A stretch of DNA of 64,000 nt from NCBI RefSeq assembly GCF_000237925.1, contig NC_031495.1:41382210-41446209 (forward strand), read 5' to 3'. This DNA is from Schistosoma mansoni (Eukaryota > Platyhelminthes > Trematoda > Strigeidida > Schistosomatidae). Positions 12,401-22,204 of the stretch are shown here, piece after piece (position 1 is the first letter of the stretch; each line of letters opens with the position of its first letter). Below the pieces are notes generated by a model. It worked only from the letters and a program-made list of their open reading frames with translations. It had not been told where the DNA came from and did no database searches. A program made the position numbers and the translations under genes.

Positions 12401-15400
12401 NNNNNNNNNNNNNNNNNNNNNNNNNNNNNNNNNNNNNNNNNNNNNNNNNNNNNNNNNNNNNNNNNNNNNNNNNNNNNNNNNNNNNNNNNNNNNNNNNNNN
12501 NNNNNNNNNNNNNNNNNNNNNNNNNNNNNNNNNNNNNNNNNNNNNNNNNNNNNNNNNNNNNNNNNNNNNNNNCTTCCTTGTCAGAGGCTGCATACGCGTG
12601 GCCATGTGAGAGCATTTGGAGAGGGAGAGCGGACTCTCCCCACTCTCGGTCATACCAGGGTATTTGGGGGCCAATATAGCCAAATTTAACTCATGGATCC
12701 ATATTATAAACCGATATCTTTAGGATTTATTACTCAGGAAGGTGTTAAAAATGATGTTTTAATAGTGTCATAAGAAAATGGTACCAGTTCTTTTAAAATA
12801 AGCACATGCACAACATACTTTATATCAGTTCAGCATCTTAATTAACCTATCATGGATCTGATTACAGGAATCCTCACACATATATAAGTGTAGGATGATC
12901 CATGTCTTTGCATTAGTTGAACCCATCAATTTGTTTAAGCTAACCGGTATGTACATGAATAAACGTAATAATTATTTTGATTAATTCTACAAATATTTCT
13001 TACTATAATCTGATCCTCAAATAATACATGACAGAAACAAATATATGACCACACAAGTTGACCGTTTATTTATCAAACCATTGAAATTCTTTATTTTCTA
13101 ATAAACACTGATTATTTGTGAAACTGGAAATGAATATTTCTTCTGAAGTTTACGTTTATTTATGTACATACCAGTTAGCTTTATTAAATTGATGGGTTCA
13201 GCTAATGCAGAGAAATAGGTCATCTCAATTGTTTGATAAATAAACGGTCAACTTGTGGGCTCATATATTTGTCTCTGTCATGTATTATTATGGGTTCAAA
13301 TTATACGAAGAAATATTTATAGAAATACTCAAAGTAATCACTACTCAGTTGAAGAGATGTTAGAAAACATAAAACTTGGTAAATGAAAATCTCGATGACG
13401 ACATAAGTTTAGGAAAGTCTTCTTAAGACCGACTAGAACAATATTGATAACATTGATCAAATATTTTAGATTAGGCATAGAAACTCATTACGGACAACAG
13501 AATACATTACATCAAGTTTTGGTAGTAAGACAGAAATCAATTTCATCAAACCATCAATACAATCAGTTTTAGAACTTCTCCGTGAGACTAGTATGATATC
13601 TTTATCTTTCGTATTATTATATAACCTGCTCTCGGTCTTATAGCCTTTCAATCAATCTACATAGCTTAGTAGAAGACAAAGTGACAAGTATTTTAGTCAA
13701 TCTGGAAATGGTTCCATTTGAAATGTACCATGAAGTCAAAATAACCTTCATAGTCAACCAACGAGTTAATTACTCTTGGACATTGATTATTCCCAATAAA
13801 ATAATAATCTAAAAATTACTAACTAAAAGTAAAAATTCGATTTTAATATAGAAAAGTTTTAACATTAAACTAATTAACTGGTTATTATCAGAAGGGGTTT
13901 TGTGGAGATTTAGTATTTTCATAGTTGAAAGCGTGAGTCAATTGAAGCTAGATCACCAGGGGAAACCTGGAAGCACTGGACGGCCGTTTGGTCCTATTGT
14001 GGGACTCCTCAGCATGTCTTAAAGTTTGAATGCGCTGTCAGTTTTCTTTAACATTAAACGAAATTTTATAGAATATATAAACAGAATTTTTATACATCAT
14101 GAAAATCTCTTTATATTCACTCAGTCTAACTCATTATATATGTTGAACAGATGAGTTCAACTAAGAGAATAAGTTGAATTTTCTAAGTTTTATTTATTTG
14201 CCGTGACTATGTAAAGAAGTACTTTACTCTCCTTTATCTACTTTATTAACAAGTGATGTAAATGACAACAACAAATTTAAAGAACATTTATTCTGTTTGG
14301 ATGCAATCATTCATGCCAAACAATTAATTTGTGTGTGAATAGTTATTTCAAATAGATTTATTTTTCATTTATCTGTAAGGGTTTGAATATTCTCAGTATT
14401 GGTGTTAAGATCTACAAATGATCAGTCTCTTTTGGTATATGTACACCCTAAGCGAGTCCCCTTGATATTGTAATTAGTCACAAGCACTTTTAAGTAGAGT
14501 TAAGTACTCACTAGCAGTGGAGTCCAGGACACAGACAACAAGAAAATTCAAACTGAGTTATGATTCATTTTTGTTGCACAAACCAGTGGCCAAAAGAACT
14601 CAGCAGCTAAGTGGATAACACACTGGTGTCTAAAACGAGAACAATTGGGTTTCAGGCCCAGAGTGAACATCAACACCTATGAGTAAGTACATTGAGCTAA
14701 CGCGTCTCAAACAAGACGAAACGAGCGTCATGGATTTCGATGCTAACTACTATCCAGTTCACCTGAAAAAGTTGTTAATTAATCTAAAAGTGTTATAACT
14801 AAGATAGTCAAATATTGTGATAGAAATTTCCTGAAAAATGACAATAACAAATCAACTGTTCATTTTTAAAGAAGGATATTACCTTGGTAATTACATACAT
14901 TATAGGTAAAATGTATACTAGAAAATAAAGAGCTATAAATGAATAAAGGGCTTGTTAGTAAACTTTTTGGTGAATAATGACAAGATTTGGAGGTATAAAA
15001 AATATTTTACAAAGAAGTTTAAGTTAATATGTCGTACGAAATAGGAAGTTGTTATAAAGAAATTGAAGTAATGCAATATTGTCCTAGATAAAGCTGAGGT
15101 AGAGGCAAAAATATAGTCGGTAAAATAAAATATCGAGCTTTTTCATCAATAAAAGCGAGACATCAAATTGTAGCTAATACATCTGTAGGTTTATCACATT
15201 CATTGTTAGCCCAACCTCCGTTAGTGATTGGGGTGAAGCAAATCATTTGGAGCTCACAATGTGGGCATCAGATTGTTACGGGAGAACTGAAGAAATTTGG
15301 CTGATTAAAACCTTTTTACTGTACATCAATTTTACTGTGTTTTTGGATGTGTTTGTTTTACTTAACCTTTGGACTTGTTTGTTTATATCATTCTTTTCGG

Positions 15401-18400
15401 ACATTTTGGTTTCTTTTGTCATTGGTTTGGTATTTGGGAGTTTTTGCTCCGGGAACCTACAAAATTGAAGTTTGTTTTGTAATTGTTATAATTATTGTTG
15501 TTAGAACGACTTTGGTCGATTATTTGTGAATTGCGAATAAACTTGGTATCTAATTTGGAGTTTTGGTTCTCTTGCCTACTTGGGTTCGTGATTTGCAAAT
15601 ATCGACGGCCAGTACTTCAATAGTTGGAACGGGCAAAAACTCATAATTGGACGTAACAAGATGACCTTGCCAACCCAACTTCATTGGTGGATCATGTGAA
15701 TGGAAAATGACTGTTAGAGAAGAGAATTTCATTCTGAATGTTAATGAATTAGATAAAGACAAACTTCGTTTTTTTCTACAACTCGGAATCGAGAATTGTT
15801 GGAACTGTGTGATTATCAATACTCTGATGGGACAATTAAGACCTAATCGCCTTAATTTATTCAGAGTTCCACAAATCATGCTATGGAATTCAATACGATT
15901 ATTCTCATGGTTTACATTCAAGTGAATGAAAAAAGTATGAATCCATGTATGCCCACCTTCAATAAACTAAACGAACGGCGCCTGACTATAAATTCATCAG
16001 CTGTCATGACTGACTACGAACATTCAGCTTTACCATGATTTCAAAAACTATATCCAAATGCAGTACCACTAAGTTTGTTGTTCCACCTGATCCAATGTAT
16101 ACATAGGAGGTTACAATAACCAGTTAACTTTCGACAACGAATAAAAATTTTGATTTGCAAACCCGTCAGTTGGCAGAATTATTTTTTGTTTTAGTCGTAG
16201 GTGACATAATTTCATTTGATAATCTAGTAAAGTTACGATTTTGCTCAGAGAATGGAGAATTTAAATTATTCACGTGTTGTTTTGAGAACACTTGGATTGA
16301 GTAACCTAAAAAACTTGGAGACCGCATAGACTTAATATTCTAAACTATACTGTAGGGTGTTCATAGTTCCGTGGTGGAGAATCTTAAAATGAACAAGGCA
16401 TGACACGGAAGCTTTAGACAATTTATTGATGTTGTATATTCGAACATACAAAAATTCAGTGATGCTCTATAAAATGAATAGAATTTTAAAAAGTTAAAAA
16501 TCGAACACTTCGTTGTTGAGATCCACTAACCGTACGGAAAAAAGAAATACAAGGAGTTAGTAATGCGTATTACACTGGTCATTTGAGATTATAGAAACAG
16601 ATCTATTCTACTATTGATACAAAATAGTACACGATTTAAACACGAATATTTAGACATAGTAAACAGTGTCATAAAACTCTACATATGTAAATGGCATATA
16701 AACTACATAATTCATTTGTTCTTTTAATGCTGACTTAATTTATGAATATTTACTCAGTTAATATATTAGTAATATCATTTTGTTGCACTGTTAAATTGCT
16801 CCCTTGATATTTATCTTTATTGATTTGAGCCCTTATTCACGCTCTCTTTTAATGTTAGTTCTTTTTGTAATACACCGTGGTTGGAGTAAATCGGTACTAA
16901 GATATCTGAATGTTTTGGATACTTTTATCATGGATTAATGATAATAATTATGTTTCAAAAAGTAACTTATTACCTGTTCAATGATGGTGAATTTATTTAA
17001 CAGATTTCTTAGTCGAAAAACCTTTTGTTAAAGAAAATATTTTATTTAGCAATATATAATTCAAAGAGTTAAAAGAACTCCTTGTCTGTGTTATAATTTA
17101 CTCTAAAGTTGCTTTAATAAAAATTTCAAATGGTTCTCAACCATTAATATTTTGCTTCAATGCATATTTCATACTACTAAAAAAGGAAATGAATCTATTC
17201 CTGGGATATTCTAGTTAACATCTTCTCATGTTTAATTTTTCGCAGATATTTAAAATTTTAAAAACTTTCCATATTGTAAATTAGAACAACGTGTATAAGC
17301 GAATAATATTATTCTAAATTGGATCATAATGAAGCTTTACTCTAATGTACAATAATATTTATATGCATATATGAAATTATTAAATCGATCAAGGCAGTTT
17401 ATGTGTCAATGATAACAGTGGAATAGACTACATAAATAAACATAATAAATAAAAAGTACAAATTGATAGTGTGTTGACAAGTGTATTAGTTGTGATAAGA
17501 ATAACAAAGGCTTGAATTAATGTTTCATAATGGGAAATAGGTCAATGACTTGAAAAATATAGATGCTGAAATAACATTCATAAAAAACTATAACATTGAG
17601 TAATAAGAAGTGTTCAGATAATTGAACAATGAAGTGCATATATGGAAAAGGGAGAGAAAGAAAAATAAACGAACAAAGAGTATGAAAAATAATAATAAAT
17701 AAAATCTATGAAAGCTAATTCGACCAAGGAGGAGATAAAGGTGTTACAACTTTCTTAGGAATACAAAGACTTAGATTGTTTGCTCGAATTCCTACAGCTT
17801 CTACTACATGTAAGAGACCAGATCGGACACCATAAGGAGAACTAGTAGGAATATGATAAATCACTTTAAATGACCTATTTCTATCTATTACATGATCGCT
17901 ATCGATCAAGTGTGACAGAACAAAGTTGGGTATTGCTATGACGATACTACTGAGCTGTTCACTAACTCGTTGACTCAGTTGTCTAGTTATGCACCCAATA
18001 TAGCTTTCCCCATAGGAGCAGCGGAAGTCGTAGATACACATATATATTCTATTGTTAATTAAATTATTTATATGAAGTAAGTCTATTAAATTTAAAAAGT
18101 AGTTGTTATGTATGTGCCGTATCAATGATATACATATATATCTGTAAGCTTATTGGAATACAATTTCATAACTAACATAATCATTACATTTTAATTCAAT
18201 TCAGACGATACAGCTTAGAGTAAAGACGAAAGTCAGAAATTACTTAGGAAAATTTCTTAGTAATAGATACATAATTTTCAAATAATATTAATTTTGTAAA
18301 TCCCTTTTATTACATAAAAACATTCGATATACAACTACTGAAAATTAAAGAAAAGCAGACAGTAAACAAACGTTTCCTTTTAGTTTAAGGCATCGTAAAA

Positions 18401-19088
18401 ATGATCCAGTACAACTTACACAAAAAGAATTAACCATAGAATATTTCGGTCTCTTGTGATAACAAGCGTATTATCTTCACACGTATGAGTTAAAATTCAA
18501 TCATCAATTTTTTTCCAGCAGGTTATTATCAGTTCATAATCATTAAATCTTTATCCAATATGACCACTTTATTAAATATCTTTTTAAAAAGAATTAAAGA
18601 TAACTGAACGAAGGAAATCTTTTTTTGACCATATTATTTACCTCAACTGAACAGTTATATTTATATCAAAAGGAGTTTTTGTGGATATTATGGTAATTTT
18701 AATAGTTGAGATCATGAGTCAATTGAAGCTAGACCACCATGGAAAACCTGGAAGCATTGGACGGCTGTTTCGTCCCATTGTGGGACTCCTCAGTAATGCA
18801 CATCCACGATCCCGCCAAGTTTTCCATGGTGGTCTAGTAGCTTCGATTGACTCATGATCTCAACTATTAAACTTATATTTATAGTTAATTTTTATAATTA
18901 GTAGTTAATGATAAAATAGTGGGATGTTGTGCCATTTAAAAAAAAGATACCGGCAATAATCAAAATATTCAATATCAAATATATATTAGAGTAAAGCCTG
19001 GTGAGGATCTAATAGAAAAATAATAAATAAATAAATGAATTTAACTTACAAGAGTGATAATAAGCAAATTAGCAAATATCTTGTTCAT
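6412..19088 (-). CDS. Putative secreted prohormone-like protein, two exons
   Basis: Exon 1 is 19,050-19,088 (ATG with A at -3, 13 codons, then donor CTT|GTAAGT). Exon 2 is 6412-6828, preceded by TTTTTATTTCTAG. Both junctions are phase 0. Joined, they give a 151-aa protein that starts [19 protein letters not shown], a classical signal peptide with probable cleavage before Q21. The mature chain has no recognised domain. Near its C-terminus are the dibasic sites LVKR, then VLADYKKR and [10 protein letters not shown] in tandem, then an Asp/Asn-rich tail. A signal peptide plus KR/KKR-bounded repeated short peptides is the layout of neuropeptide and hormone precursors; no Gly amidation donor precedes the basic sites. 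AATAAA follows the stop. The 12.2-kb intron is full of transposons. Extra in-phase micro-exons (as in schistosome MEG genes) cannot be excluded. The exon structure is fairly sure; the role is inference. Confidence 0.62.
6830..7385. other. Intron DNA without recognised elements
   Basis: This is the start (3' part, minus strand) of the long intron of the secreted-protein gene. I see no repeat or coding signal up to the 5' breakpoint of the RTE element near 7390. Confidence 0.5.
7390..9486 (+). mobile_element. 5'-truncated RTE/SR2-like LINE, reverse transcriptase pseudogene
   Basis: The broken frames (about 7450-7665, 7698-8051, 8241-8912, 8938-9369) follow, in order, the linker, reverse transcriptase and C-terminal region of the complete element at 39.9-43.1 kb. 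RT landmarks visible: [13 protein letters not shown], the palm aspartate block AFDSVDRTT, and FADN in place of the FADD catalytic motif. The apurinic endonuclease half is missing because of 5' truncation. In-frame stops (for example 8049-8051 and ATTGATTAG near 8910) make it dead. It ends ggtaacagacgtaagtaa and then (TA)n. Plus strand, inside the intron of the secreted-protein gene and antisense to it. Confidence 0.9.
9490..10450. other. Intron DNA; simple repeats only
   Basis: It begins with a (TA)n tract at about 9490-9512 and includes a GA-rich tract at about 10,075-10,095. No coding exon or known element is recognised. Confidence 0.5.
10455..10660 (-). repeat. SM-alpha-type SINE with hammerhead motif
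   Basis: On the minus strand the order is tRNA-like box A (ctcaatggtctagaggttaa), box B (ggattcgattcccgtg), then CTGATGA, GAAA and the CGGCCGTC cleavage segment, then the ccaggttttcattggtgg tail start. All conserved core boxes are present, but stem II (ACTCC against CGAC) is poorly paired, so activity is doubtful. Confidence 0.75.
11190..11360 (+). repeat. Dispersed repeat, copy 1 (partner near 58.8 kb)
   Basis: It shares the ordered words tatcgaggagtgactgatct and ctggtacggatgtatgac with 58,795-58,950 (tacatcgaaaagtgactaat, ctggtgcggatgcgtgac). A short frame spans it, but the partner carries a stop, so this is repeat and not a conserved gene. Family unknown. Confidence 0.5.
11441..11760 (+). 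repeat. Dispersed repeat, about 320 bp (partner at 25.4 kb)
   Basis: It is roughly 90% identical by eye to 25,441-25,760 from ctgtggtgtggtctacttat through ttcgattgtgcccagtcgtg. The end of the unit resembles the centre of the palindromic family at 3.7 kb. Confidence 0.75.
12310..12372 (-). repeat. SM-alpha tail cut by the assembly gap
   Basis: The text cagaaggggttttgtggaga through catgagtcaattga matches the SM-alpha tail (reverse orientation) at 13,885-13,945 and 18,670-18,725. The hammerhead part should lie within the gap. Confidence 0.75.
12373..12572. other. Assembly gap, 200 N
   Basis: Exactly 200 undetermined bases. A round length suggests a placeholder, so the true size is unknown. Both edges are repeats. 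Confidence 0.99.
12573..12690 (-). mobile_element. 5' fragment of the (TAA)-tailed retroposon
   Basis: In reverse complement it matches the first 110 bases or so of the element at 4316, including the gcccccaaat start and the segment catatggccacgcgtat. Its 3' part would run into the gap. Confidence 0.75.
12905..13325. repeat. Compound inverted repeat (order X-Y-X'-Y')
   Basis: Block X (about 12,912-12,975, with ttgaacccatcaattt) recurs inverted at about 13,150-13,225. Block Y (about 12,998-13,100, with caagttgaccgtttatttat) recurs inverted at about 13,230-13,320. The second half is therefore the reverse complement of Y-X and not of X-Y. Confidence 0.75.
13880..14020 (-). repeat. SM-alpha-type SINE, truncated, hammerhead mutated
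   Basis: On the minus strand: CTGAGGA, a perfect GTCCC...GGAC stem II, then CAAA instead of GAAA, then CGGCCGTC and the tail. Loss of the conserved G in GAAA should abolish cleavage. The tRNA-like head is missing. Confidence 0.75.
14590..14690 (+). repeat. tRNA-related SINE head, degenerate
   Basis: The segment gctaagtggataacacactg ... ttgggtttcaggcccagagt has the spacing of Pol III boxes A and B and resembles 19,496-19,565. It does not fold into a full tRNA. Confidence 0.5.
15180..15925 (+). mobile_element. Possible LTR retrotransposon remnant
   Basis: Base composition changes here (long T/G-rich stretch, then gcgaataaacttggtatcta, an LTR-like poly(A) signal and U5-like text), followed by an open frame at 15,707-15,925 that begins [14 protein letters not shown]. 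It could be an LTR plus the start of gag, but I could not find both LTR ends or a target duplication. Another repeat type is equally possible. Confidence 0.3.
15930..17700. other. Intron DNA, nothing recognised
   Basis: AT-rich sequence of the long intron; no repeat shared within this window and no coding signal. Confidence 0.45.
17715..18125 (-). mobile_element. Penelope-like element fragment, GIY-YIG-type domain
   Basis: The minus-strand frame reads ...[26 protein letters not shown]..., then SHLIDSDH and FKVIYHIP. This matches the degenerate GIY-YIG endonuclease (Y..C..C...YIG.T.R.L..R..EH, HL...H) found at the C-terminus of Penelope-like reverse transcriptases. The RT part is absent. It is in sense with the host gene, in its intron. 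Confidence 0.72.
18665..18875. repeat. Palindromic SM-alpha: minus copy joined to inverted tail
   Basis: A minus-strand copy (tail from about 18,668, hammerhead to about 18,800) is followed at 18,814-18,866 by the same tail in plus orientation (agttttccatggtggtctag ... ctcatgatctcaactatt). The arms of about 50 bp are near-perfect and enclose the ribozyme core, so a transcript could form a long hairpin. Confidence 0.8.
18744..18795 (-). ncRNA. Hammerhead ribozyme motif with intact core
   Basis: Minus-strand order: CTGAGGA (18,787-18,793), stem II GTCCC/GGGAC with loop ACAAT, GAAA (18,768-18,771), a very short stem III CAGCCG, and cleavage triplet GTC (18,760-18,762). All invariant positions I know of are present and stem II is perfectly paired. 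Schistosome SM-alpha hammerheads share these features; the very short stem III may require dimer pairing. Confidence 0.7.
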
Positions 19089-19495
19089 TCTATTTATTAT
19101 TTTGATTTTCTCTTTGTTAACACAACACTAAATGTATTACTTAATACACAAATAAGTAATCAACTACAAAATAAATAAAGGAATTCAAAAATTCCTTTCC
19201 GTTTTTTAAAAATTAAGTCCAATTAATTTCTTTCTTTTTTTTTCTTCTCTGAAACACAATAAAACTTCATTCACAAATTGTTTTACTTATATAATTATTT
19301 CAATGATCAATAAACCTTTTATTGTTTTAATATCCAATTTGATTGAATAATTGAATGAAATATTTTCTAGCTAAATGATTGGCTCTTCTCAAATGAACTA
19401 GTTATTAAGTAATAACGAATATGAATAAAGAAGTAAATTAGACAAATAAAGTAGGCAGGTAAAAAAACTACACAAGAAAAAAAACACATCAGGAC

Positions 19496-19565
19496 TCAGT
19501 GGCCGAGTGGATAACGCGATGGCGTTTGAAGCGAAAGATACTGGGTTCGAGTCCCAGAGTGAAAT
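19496..19565 (+). repeat. tRNA-related SINE head
   Basis: Box A (tggccgagtggataacgc) and box B with a perfect T-arm (ctgggttcgagtcccag) are present, but the 5' and 3' flanks do not pair as an acceptor stem, so this is a SINE head or tRNA-derived repeat and not a functional tRNA. It lies just upstream of the first exon of the secreted-protein gene. Confidence 0.6.
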
Positions 19566-20004
19566 GAAGCTAATCAGGAAAACAGTTAAAAAACAACATG
19601 AACCCATTTGAATTGATTGTCCGGTTATCTTTGTTTCTTCTTAAACTTCAGTTTGTCTACCTGACCTTTTATTTTACATATAAGAATGTTTTCAAAGTAT
19701 ACGAATTAAAAACACGAAGATAAACGAACTCGCATTTCTTTAGAAACCCGTGGTTGGAAACGGCTATCCAAACCGCTATATAGAAAGGAATATAAAAAAA
19801 AAATAACAAGTCGGGACAAGGAATCCGGTAATTCCTTTTCAAAGAAATATCTTTATATGAATCTGGAATTTAAACGTGACCAAAATTCTGATGCAATTAA
19901 AAGTCAGTTAAAGGTAGCAATGAAAATGACCTTCTATGAAACAAAGCTCGAATAACGTTTACTAGTAGAAACCTATCTTGGGTATCTGTACAGGAAAAGC
20001 TTCT

Positions 20005-20110
20005 CTGTCTGGTCGATTCAGGTTTTCAATGGTGGTTTAGCTTAAATCGACTCATGAATTTAACCATTAAAATTACTACAATCTCAGCAAACCCCAATCT
20101 GATAATGATC
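20005..20110 (+). repeat. SM-alpha tail fragment
   Basis: It contains gattcaggttttcaatggtg, tagcttaaatcgactcatga and the terminal part through cagcaaaccccaatctgata, the same tail as other copies in forward orientation. The hammerhead and the head are missing. Confidence 0.7.
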
Positions 20111-20234
20111 ATCATATGCTCACTAGTTACTGGCTTCAATATGGATTTTCTGGAGTTCTATTGAGAAGCCATGACCAGTGGAGTATAATCCATGTCAGCT
20201 AAAGACAGGTATCTACCTCAGACAGTGAAGGAAT

Positions 20235-20480
20235 GGTTGCTCAAGATCATGGATCGACTGAAGTTAGACATTAACACTGTTTGATGCTGGATCAGTGGTC
20301 TGGAGGTTAAGCATTCGCGCGAGGCCAAAGGCTCCTGGGTTCGAGCTCCGTGTTCGGGATCGTGGATGTGCACTGCTGAGTGATCCCATACTAGAACAAA
20401 ATGGCCGTCTAGTGCTTCCAGGTTTCTAATGGTGGTCTAGCTTAGATCGACTCATTAATTCAACTATTAAAAATACATAA
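20235..20480 (+). repeat. SM-alpha-type SINE, head to tail, hammerhead degenerate
   Basis: Box A (gatcagtggtctggaggtta) and box B (gggttcgagctccgtg) precede ctgctgagtgatcccatact and an AACAAAAT segment where GAAA should be, then the ggccgtctagtgcttccagg tail. The ribozyme core is broken. Confidence 0.8.
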
Positions 20481-20559
20481 TTGTAATGCTAAAATATAGC
20501 AGATTAATTTCTGACAGAATAATGATGCATATGAAACAAACAGGTTGGATAGAGATAGG

Positions 20560-21700
20560 ATCTAATTACTTGTTAATGAACATCTGCCAAGAAGTTGCTA
20601 GTTGAATACCCTCTTTCCTATCCAAACTGTTCTTATTAGCCCGTATACACGGTGCATGTGCTGTCAATTTTTCTTTCTGTATGTCAAAACCTTTCTGACG
20701 TATTTTGGTTCTTATGAAATCGATCTTGTGTCCTGTTTCTAACGCATGTAACGTTATTCTGAAGTTTCTTCGGATCAACCAGAGATTTGGGAAAATTTTG
20801 TAAACATTGTTTGTGTTCCTTCAACGTCACATTCAATTGTCTTGACGTCTCGCCTACATACACTGCATTACAATCGTGGCAATTAATCTCATAGACATCA
20901 TTCTGTTGTTCTTCTTTTGGGAAATTATCCTTAACTTTCACTAATTCTGATCTTGAGGTGTCACTAGCCTAAAAATACACTCGTATATTTTGTTTGTTTA
21001 GAATCCTTTCAATTTCTTCATATGTTTTACTGCCGTATGAGATGACAGTGAACTTCCAATCTTTCGGTATACACTCCAATTTAGTTTTTCATTCATTTCT
21101 AATAATCTTCTTTGAAAACACCTTAAGATAATTTTTAGGCCTAAGCATAGAGAAAATTTCATTCAATTCAACCTGTTGGTCTTCCTTATATGTAATGAGA
21201 TTAATACTCCTGTTAATAAAATTTTTTACAACTACGACTTTCGTGCGATACTCATGAGTCGAACAATGATCTAAATGTCTCTCAGATTGTGTTGATCTTC
21301 TGAATAAATTTATTTTCAACTTATTATGTTTTCGTTCAACCAAACAATCGAGAGACGCTAGTTTATGGTCATCAGACTGTATTTCCTTTGTTAGCTTGAT
21401 GCTCTCCGAAATGCTGTTTACATTTTCAAACAATTCTTCTAAACCATTTCGTTTAATGACAATAAAAATATCATCAACATACCGTAACCAAACTCTCAGT
21501 GGATTTGAACATCTTATGATCGCACGGGTTTCTAGGGAATGCATAAATAAATTCTCTAAATCGGAGAAACTGGTGAACCCATTGCTGACCTCCTTTCTAT
21601 CTGTGAAGGTGCCCTCAAAATGTGAATAATGTGGATAGTAAACATAATTCCAAGTACTTATTAACTTCTTATGGATCTAACGGGCATCGTAAATTCAAAT
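20560..21700 (-). mobile_element. Penelope-like element: RT C-terminus and GIY-YIG, broken
   Basis: On the minus strand, text encoding AMGSPVSPI (near 21,570, in another frame) is followed by WLRYVDDIFIVIKR in the frame 21,544-21,089. The YVDD motif is the RT catalytic box of Penelope-like elements. Two frames at 20,941-20,566 then encode VYEINCHDCNAVYVGETSR and ALETGHKIDF, a GIY-YIG endonuclease split by a frameshift. The 5' side is cut where an RTE fragment begins at about 21,706. Inactive. Confidence 0.85.
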
Positions 21701-21705
21701 TTGAG

Positions 21706-22198
21706 TCAGCAGCAGTAGGTCTCAATATAAACAAAGGGAAAAGCAAAATTCTCCGATACAATACAGCATCCATCAATCGAATCACACTTGATGGAGAAGC
21801 TTTTGTGGATGCAAAAACCTTTACATATGTGGGCAACATCATTGATTAGCACGGTGGGTCTGATGCAGATGTGAAGGCGCGAATCGGCAAAGCAAGAGTA
21901 GCATATTTACAACTGAAGAACATCTGGATCTCAACTCAACAATTGTCAACCAACACCGAGATCAGAATTTTCAATACAAATGTCAAGACAGTTCTACTGT
22001 ATGGAGCGGAAACTTGGACAACTACGAAAGCCATCATCCAGAAGATACAGGTATTTATTAACAGTTGTCTACTGAGAATACTTCGGATCCGTTGGCCAGA
22101 CACTATCAACAACAACCTACTTTGGGAGAGAACAGACCAGATTCCATCCAGTGGAGGAAGAAATCAGGAAGAAGTGCTGGAAGTGGATAGGCCTCACA
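21706..22198 (+). mobile_element. Internal RTE fragment, near-identical to the 8.8-9.3 kb element
   Basis: From agcagcagtaggtctcaata to gtggataggcctcacata it copies 8,772-9,268, including the same stop (ATTGATTAG) inside the RT C-terminal region, with only a few differences. Neither the 5' nor the 3' end of RTE is present; an A-rich run (taaaaaaaaaac) follows. It interrupts the Penelope fragment. Confidence 0.85.
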
Positions 22199-22204
22199 TA
22201 TAAA

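Noticed and set aside
15247-15529. Hydrophobic frames suggesting a membrane protein
   Set aside because: T-rich DNA gives Phe/Leu runs in any frame; the context looks more like an LTR remnant, and there is no supported start or splice site.
6829-19049. Micro-exon gene (MEG) with many small exons
   Set aside because: The two visible exons already join in phase; I could not find convincing extra micro-exons, though they cannot be excluded by eye.
19496-19565. tRNA gene
   Set aside because: Box A, box B and the T-arm are good, but no acceptor stem pairs with the 3' side; it resembles other SINE heads in the window.
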